From Akkermansiaceae bacterium (GTDB lineage: Bacteria; Verrucomicrobiota; Verrucomicrobiia; Verrucomicrobiales; Akkermansiaceae): a stretch of 17,253 nt of DNA. Positions 14,685 through 17,253 of the stretch are shown piece after piece. Both the position numbers and the translations under genes were made by a program. The DNA is taken from contig JALZUI010000138.1 in NCBI GenBank assembly GCA_023301545.1, forward strand, positions 1 to 17,253, given 5' to 3'. Within the stretch, counting starts at the first letter, position 1. Every line of letters begins with the position of its first letter. The notes below the pieces were generated by a model, which saw only the letters and a list, made by a program, of their open reading frames with translations, did no database searches and had not been told where the DNA came from.

Positions 14685-16095
14685 TCAATGCAGGTCGCCT
14701 TTTTCGCTCAGATCATTAATCTCGGTGATCGCGAGATAGACTCTCTTTTGCGAGTGCAGGGCCGCATACCAGAACCATTCTTTCTCACTGCTCCAGGATT
14801 TTTCAGAATCAAGAGCAAGAATCGTGGAGCGAACCTCGGTATGGTTTTTCCTGTTTCTCGCCGTTGCCACCTTCCAGAACCTGCCGCTTTCATCTTCCTC
14901 CTCCTGAAAGCGAGAAAGAATGAATCCATTTGCAGCCAAGCAGCTTAGAGGGTCATGTAGCCTCCTCGAAACTTTGTCATCCCATGTCCATTCTTCACCG
15001 TTTTGGTATCCGTCATCGCCCCATCCTCCATTATTGTGGATGTTACCGCCGCTTTCTGCGATTCTCTGAACGTATGTGAAGTTACGGTCAAAGCGAGTGA
15101 ATTCAACCTCTCTAGTAGAGTCGTATTCTACTTCCGTGCTACCTATAGATCTACTAGAATTAAACCTGCAGCCTTGATCGCTTTAAGGTTTTCGAAAAAA
15201 GGATCTTTCTCAAGCCTTGGAGTCGGAACAGCTAGGTTGATAGGATCACCATCGGCATCCGTGTCTCCCTGCCATAAGCTCTCTAAAATTGGGTGTGGTG
15301 AATTGTGTGATGCTGAGTAAATGAAGGACTCGGCAAGGCGTAACTGAATATAGTCTACCGTTTTTAAGTGCGGGATCTGATTCAGGAAAGGTTCGATACT
15401 AACGTTACCTCCATAGCCATTAAAAAACTAACCAGGGCCCCAGAAAAGCCCCCAACTTCCACGCAAGAAGTAAGCGCGTTCTCCCTGTCCGAGTGCAGGT
15501 TCTTCGAGAATTACTGGAACAGATGTTCTGAGAGCAATATTATCAGTGCTCACTTCTCAGCCTCGCCAAGATAGTCTGAAGCTGACTTTACCGTTAGTGC
15601 CTAAATCGTTATCAGCTAGGTCAGTTAAATAATATCTACCGCTTCCCTCTCACCAGTCTTGTTTAGAGAGCCTCTAGCAATAGAGCCAAGTGTGAGGTCT
15701 CCAGACTCGACAGTTAAAGTCCAGTTACGAGCCGCTCCACTATTACTAGCATAGGCATCAAAGTGGAAGGTCCGTACTTGTGTTCTCGCTCCGGTTACTT
15801 CAACGTCGAAATCAATGTAGTAGTCCTCATTTCCAACCTGTCTGGCTAAATTAGACAAGGTAGGCTGAGCTGCAACATAATTAGACGACCCTCATGTCCC
15901 ATCAGTACTTCCGCCTTGGTTACGCGTTTCTGCATTCGTACTAGCAGATGCTACTGCTCCTAATGTGTAAGACGCCGTTTGATCAGTGCTGGACCAAATG
16001 TCCCAATCTGCAACCACGGAGCTTATATTGAGGGTTTGACCATTTAAAGTGGTCAAAAGGGCGGTCAGGAGGAGAGAGCAAGTAATTTTATTCAT
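14685..16095 (-). pseudogene. Decayed gene for a large secreted protein (two frame changes, three nonsense codons)
   Basis: Read on the minus strand, three frames join into one protein-like sequence. It starts at ATG 16095 with a signal peptide (MNKITCSLLLTALLTTLNG) and a PEP-CTERM-protein-like N-terminal region. The frame breaks are: TGA at 15894-15892 (GT*GSSNY); a one-base loss within about 15652-15628 (after KTGEREAVD, before YYLTDLADND); TGA at 15559-15557 (SWRG*EVSTD); TAG at 15430-15428 (GLFWGPG*FFNGYGG); and a second frame change within 15185-15143. Around these, sequence such as RAYFLRGSWGLFW, HLKTVDYIQLRLAESFIYSAS, SLWQGDTDADGDPINL and GGWGDDGYQNGEEWTWDD is clearly protein-like. Trp would suit all three stops, consistent with TGG mutations. 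The second frame change may mark a larger internal deletion. The frame ends at TGA 14687-14685. I do not recognise the family; DTDADGD may bind calcium. Sequencing error is an alternative for some breaks. Confidence 0.8.
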
Positions 16096-16124
16096 CTACA
16101 TATATGTATGTAGATGAATAAAAT
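16085..16124. repeat. 18-bp perfect inverted repeat over the start codon of the decayed gene
   Basis: The arm ATTTTATTCATCTACATA (16085-16102) and its exact reverse complement (16107-16124) are separated by TATG. On the minus-strand transcript the start codon of the decayed gene lies in the 3' arm, so the hairpin would bury it. The plus strand carries a mirror copy of the same first codons (ATG AAT AAA AT). It could be a cruciform-forming site, a regulator site or the scar of a mirrored duplication. Confidence 0.9.
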
Positions 16125-16188
16125 AACAGGACGCCACACCCTTGTCAAAAGAAGCTATTTACATAGCCAGCGCCCATGTTATAAACCA

Positions 16189-16218
16189 CAAAAAAGGAGA
16201 ACCGTTTCCGGTTCTCCT
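16189..16218 (-). terminator. Rho-independent terminator of the PEP-CTERM gene
   Basis: On the minus strand, a 10-bp perfect stem (AGGAGAACCG, 4-base loop, CGGTTCTCCT; 16218-16195) is followed directly by a run of T. It lies 29 bases past the stop of the PEP-CTERM gene and before the start of the decayed gene, so the two are separate transcription units. Confidence 0.92.
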
Positions 16219-16246
16219 CATTTGAAATACTTAATTATTTAAAAAA

Positions 16247-16894
16247 TTAAGCACGCTTGCGTCTAGCTACAAGAGCTAATCCACCAAGCCCGAGAAGAGC
16301 AGCGGATGTCGGCTCAGGAACTACAACTGGCACAACGTCGAAGGAAACCTCTAAACCTGTAAGAGCAAATCTATTGGTTCCAGCAGCTGTATCTGGAGTA
16401 ATAGTAAATGCTGTAGTCGATGAAGCGAAGGTCACTGGACCATCAGCTGGGGATGTGAAGTTTTCAGAACCTGCATCTCCTACGATATCGAAGCCATCAT
16501 TGACGTTATCACTATCAACAACGCTGATTCCTGTGAAAACAAGATTCGTTACATCAAATGCCGCATCAGAAATGTTCGATACTGTCAGTCCAGTAAAGGA
16601 CAAGGACTCGCCGTCGCCTCCATCAATCGATCTAAGTTGAAGAGGGGTCGTCCCGTCTGGCGTAGAACCAACACCAAAACTTGATCCGTTACCGACAACT
16701 CTAGGAGAATCCGTCGCTGATGCGGTAGCTGTGTAGGCAACATCAAATGTAATACCTGAAACTGCATCGGTAACACTTGTAGTTGTTGTAGTGAAAATTG
16801 GAAAATCTCCATTAGGAAGGTCCAAGGACGCTCCACTAGCTCCGATCATAAAAACGAAAGGTGCCGCCAGTGATAAAATACGATTTTGTTTCAT
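16247..16894 (-). CDS. PEP-CTERM sorting-domain secreted protein
   Basis: The 215-residue protein has an N-terminal signal peptide (MKQNRILSLAAPFVFMIGASGAS). Its acidic Thr/Ser/Asp/Gly-rich body is typical of secreted beta-sandwich proteins with no enzyme motif. The C-terminal PEP-CTERM anchor has VPEP, the hydrophobic stretch TSAALLGLGGLALVA, and the basic tail RRKRA. Such proteins are exported, processed by an exosortase and released to the envelope or surface, often in biofilm-forming Gram-negative bacteria; Verrucomicrobiota genomes can hold many. No exosortase is in the window. The gene is monocistronic: an AT-rich upstream region with a TATAAT box precedes it and a strong terminator follows it. 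The specific function is unknown. No Shine-Dalgarno sequence is visible before the ATG. Confidence 0.93.
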   Translation of the reverse strand: MKQNRILSLAAPFVFMIGASGASLDLPNGDFPIFTTTTTSVTDAVSGITFDVAYTATASATDSPRVVGNGSSFGVGSTPDGTTPLQLRSIDGGDGESLSFTGLTVSNISDAAFDVTNLVFTGISVVDSDNVNDGFDIVGDAGSENFTSPADGPVTFASSTTAFTITPDTAAGTNRFALTGLEVSFDVVPVVVPEPTSAALLGLGGLALVARRKRA

Positions 16895-16935
16895 AGTTTT
16901 AATAGTTTTTTATAGTTACAATAATCACATTAATT

Positions 16936-16964
16936 ATTATAATAACACAAAAATATCATCCACA
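16936..16964 (-). promoter_or_regulatory. Possible promoter of the PEP-CTERM gene
   Basis: On the minus strand, a perfect -10 box TATAAT (16941-16936) lies about 41 bases before the start codon. A poor -35 match, TGTGGA (16964-16959), is 17 bases further upstream. The surrounding DNA is very AT-rich, so chance matches are likely. Confidence 0.4.
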
Positions 16965-16996
16965 CATATCATTGGATAGCAAACTAAAAAAATGTT

Positions 16997-17065
16997 AATT
17001 TCAAAAAACTATCTAAGTTCATCTCGAAATTTCAAAAAAACTACAGTGCCTAATTTCAAAAAGTA
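16997..17065 (+). repeat. Three copies of an AATTTCAAAAA element
   Basis: The 11-base core AATTTCAAAAA occurs at 16997, 17028 and 17052. The first two copies also share a following CTA (with one and two extra A respectively). They lie upstream of the PEP-CTERM promoter region, between it and the rRNA terminator. They could be binding sites for a regulator or simple AT-rich drift. Confidence 0.5.
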
Positions 17066-17159
17066 AATAAAACCTGAAAAGTATCTGCGGTCAGGACTAC
17101 TAGTATTGGTTTGATGTTGCTTGCTGTGCTTGTCGGCGGGTGCTGCTTGCGTAGTAGAC
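17066..17159. other. Gene-free spacer beyond the rRNA terminator
   Basis: Within the roughly 265-bp stretch between the PEP-CTERM gene and the rRNA terminator, this end turns abruptly from AT-rich to G+C-rich and has three TGCTTG words (17117-17150). I see no ORF, tRNA or hairpin with a T-run in it. Confidence 0.3.
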
Positions 17160-17200
17160 AAAAAAAAAGCCCTCCGTAGTTAATTAAAACTACGGAGGGC
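17160..17200 (-). terminator. rRNA operon terminator
   Basis: On the minus strand, a 13-bp perfect stem (GCCCTCCGTAGTT with its complement AACTACGGAGGGC; 17200-17169, 6-base loop) is followed by nine T. It begins about five bases after the 3' end of the 5S rRNA, as expected for the end of an rRNA operon. The loop AATTAA is itself palindromic, so the whole element is symmetric. Confidence 0.96.
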
Positions 17201-17205
17201 ATAAA

Positions 17206-17253
17206 CCTGGCGACGACCTACTCTCGCGGGACCTATCGTCCGACTACCATCGG
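17206..17253 (-). rRNA. rrf: 5S ribosomal RNA, 3' part
   Basis: The minus strand reads CCGATGGTAGTCGGACGATA, then GGTCCCGCGAGAGTAGGTCG, then TCGCCAGG. This matches the conserved 3' half of bacterial 5S rRNA (CCGATGGTAGT, GCGAGAGTAGG, GCCAGG). The 5' part lies beyond the right edge. It is the last gene of an rRNA operon that enters the window from the right. Confidence 0.95.

Noticed and set aside
14616..14948. A 110-codon plus-strand ORF after the metal operon.
   Set aside because: It runs antisense to the well-supported coding frame of the decayed minus-strand gene and has no recognisable protein features.
15143..15894. In-frame TGA codons at probable Trp positions as a sign of TGA-to-Trp recoding.
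   Set aside because: The same reading also needs a TAG at a Trp position and two frame changes, while TAG is a genuine stop for murC-murB and the AsmA-like gene. No intact gene here contains in-frame TGA. Gene decay explains all breaks.
16114..16245. A short plus-strand ORF beginning MNKITG within the inverted repeat.
   Set aside because: Its start is only the mirror copy of the decayed gene's first codons, it crosses the PEP-CTERM terminator, and its sequence is not protein-like.
16895..17159. A CRISPR array or DGR template in the repeat-bearing AT-rich region.
   Set aside because: The repeats are only 11-14 bases with irregular spacing and imperfect ends, and there is no cas or reverse transcriptase gene in the window.

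Overview
The window looks like part of a Verrucomicrobiota chromosome, most like the marine Verrucomicrobiae. Three things point there: a secreted protein ending in a typical verrucomicrobial PEP-CTERM anchor (VPEP, a Leu/Gly/Ala-rich helix, then RRKRA), a fused MurC-MurB cell-wall enzyme, and moderate G+C. This placement is inference; no 16S sequence is present. Few genes have a recognisable Shine-Dalgarno sequence.

Layout. Positions 1-1722 (minus) hold most of a membrane-anchored ankyrin-repeat protein that ends in an L,D-transpeptidase domain and runs off the left edge. A divergent lipase-like lipoprotein (1875-3071, plus) meets a convergent agmatine deiminase (3098-4117, minus). Next come an unrecognised exported helical protein (4141-5064, plus) and an AsmA-like membrane-anchored protein (5089-6537, minus). 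A remnant of the division/cell-wall cluster follows on the minus strand, transcribed murG, then murC-murB fusion, then a small membrane protein (10385 down to 6652).

Positions 10543-14568 (plus) are a four-gene TroABCD/MntABCD-type Mn/Zn/Fe uptake operon: TroA-like lipoprotein, ATPase and two permeases. The first permease carries a C-terminal winged-helix plus metal-binding region like the DtxR/MntR repressors, with most of the metal ligands recognisable. A 23-bp dyad resembling a Fur-family box lies just upstream of the first gene. Together these suggest metal control both at transcription and on the transporter itself; this is the best candidate for unusual biology here.

The right end is accessory-looking and AT-richer. 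A decayed minus-strand gene (16095-14685) for a secreted protein can be read through three nonsense codons and two frame changes. Its start codon sits inside an 18-bp perfect inverted repeat. Upstream of it is an intact PEP-CTERM protein gene (16894-16247, minus) with its own terminator. The window ends with the terminator and 3' end of a 5S rRNA gene, the tail of an rRNA operon on the minus strand.
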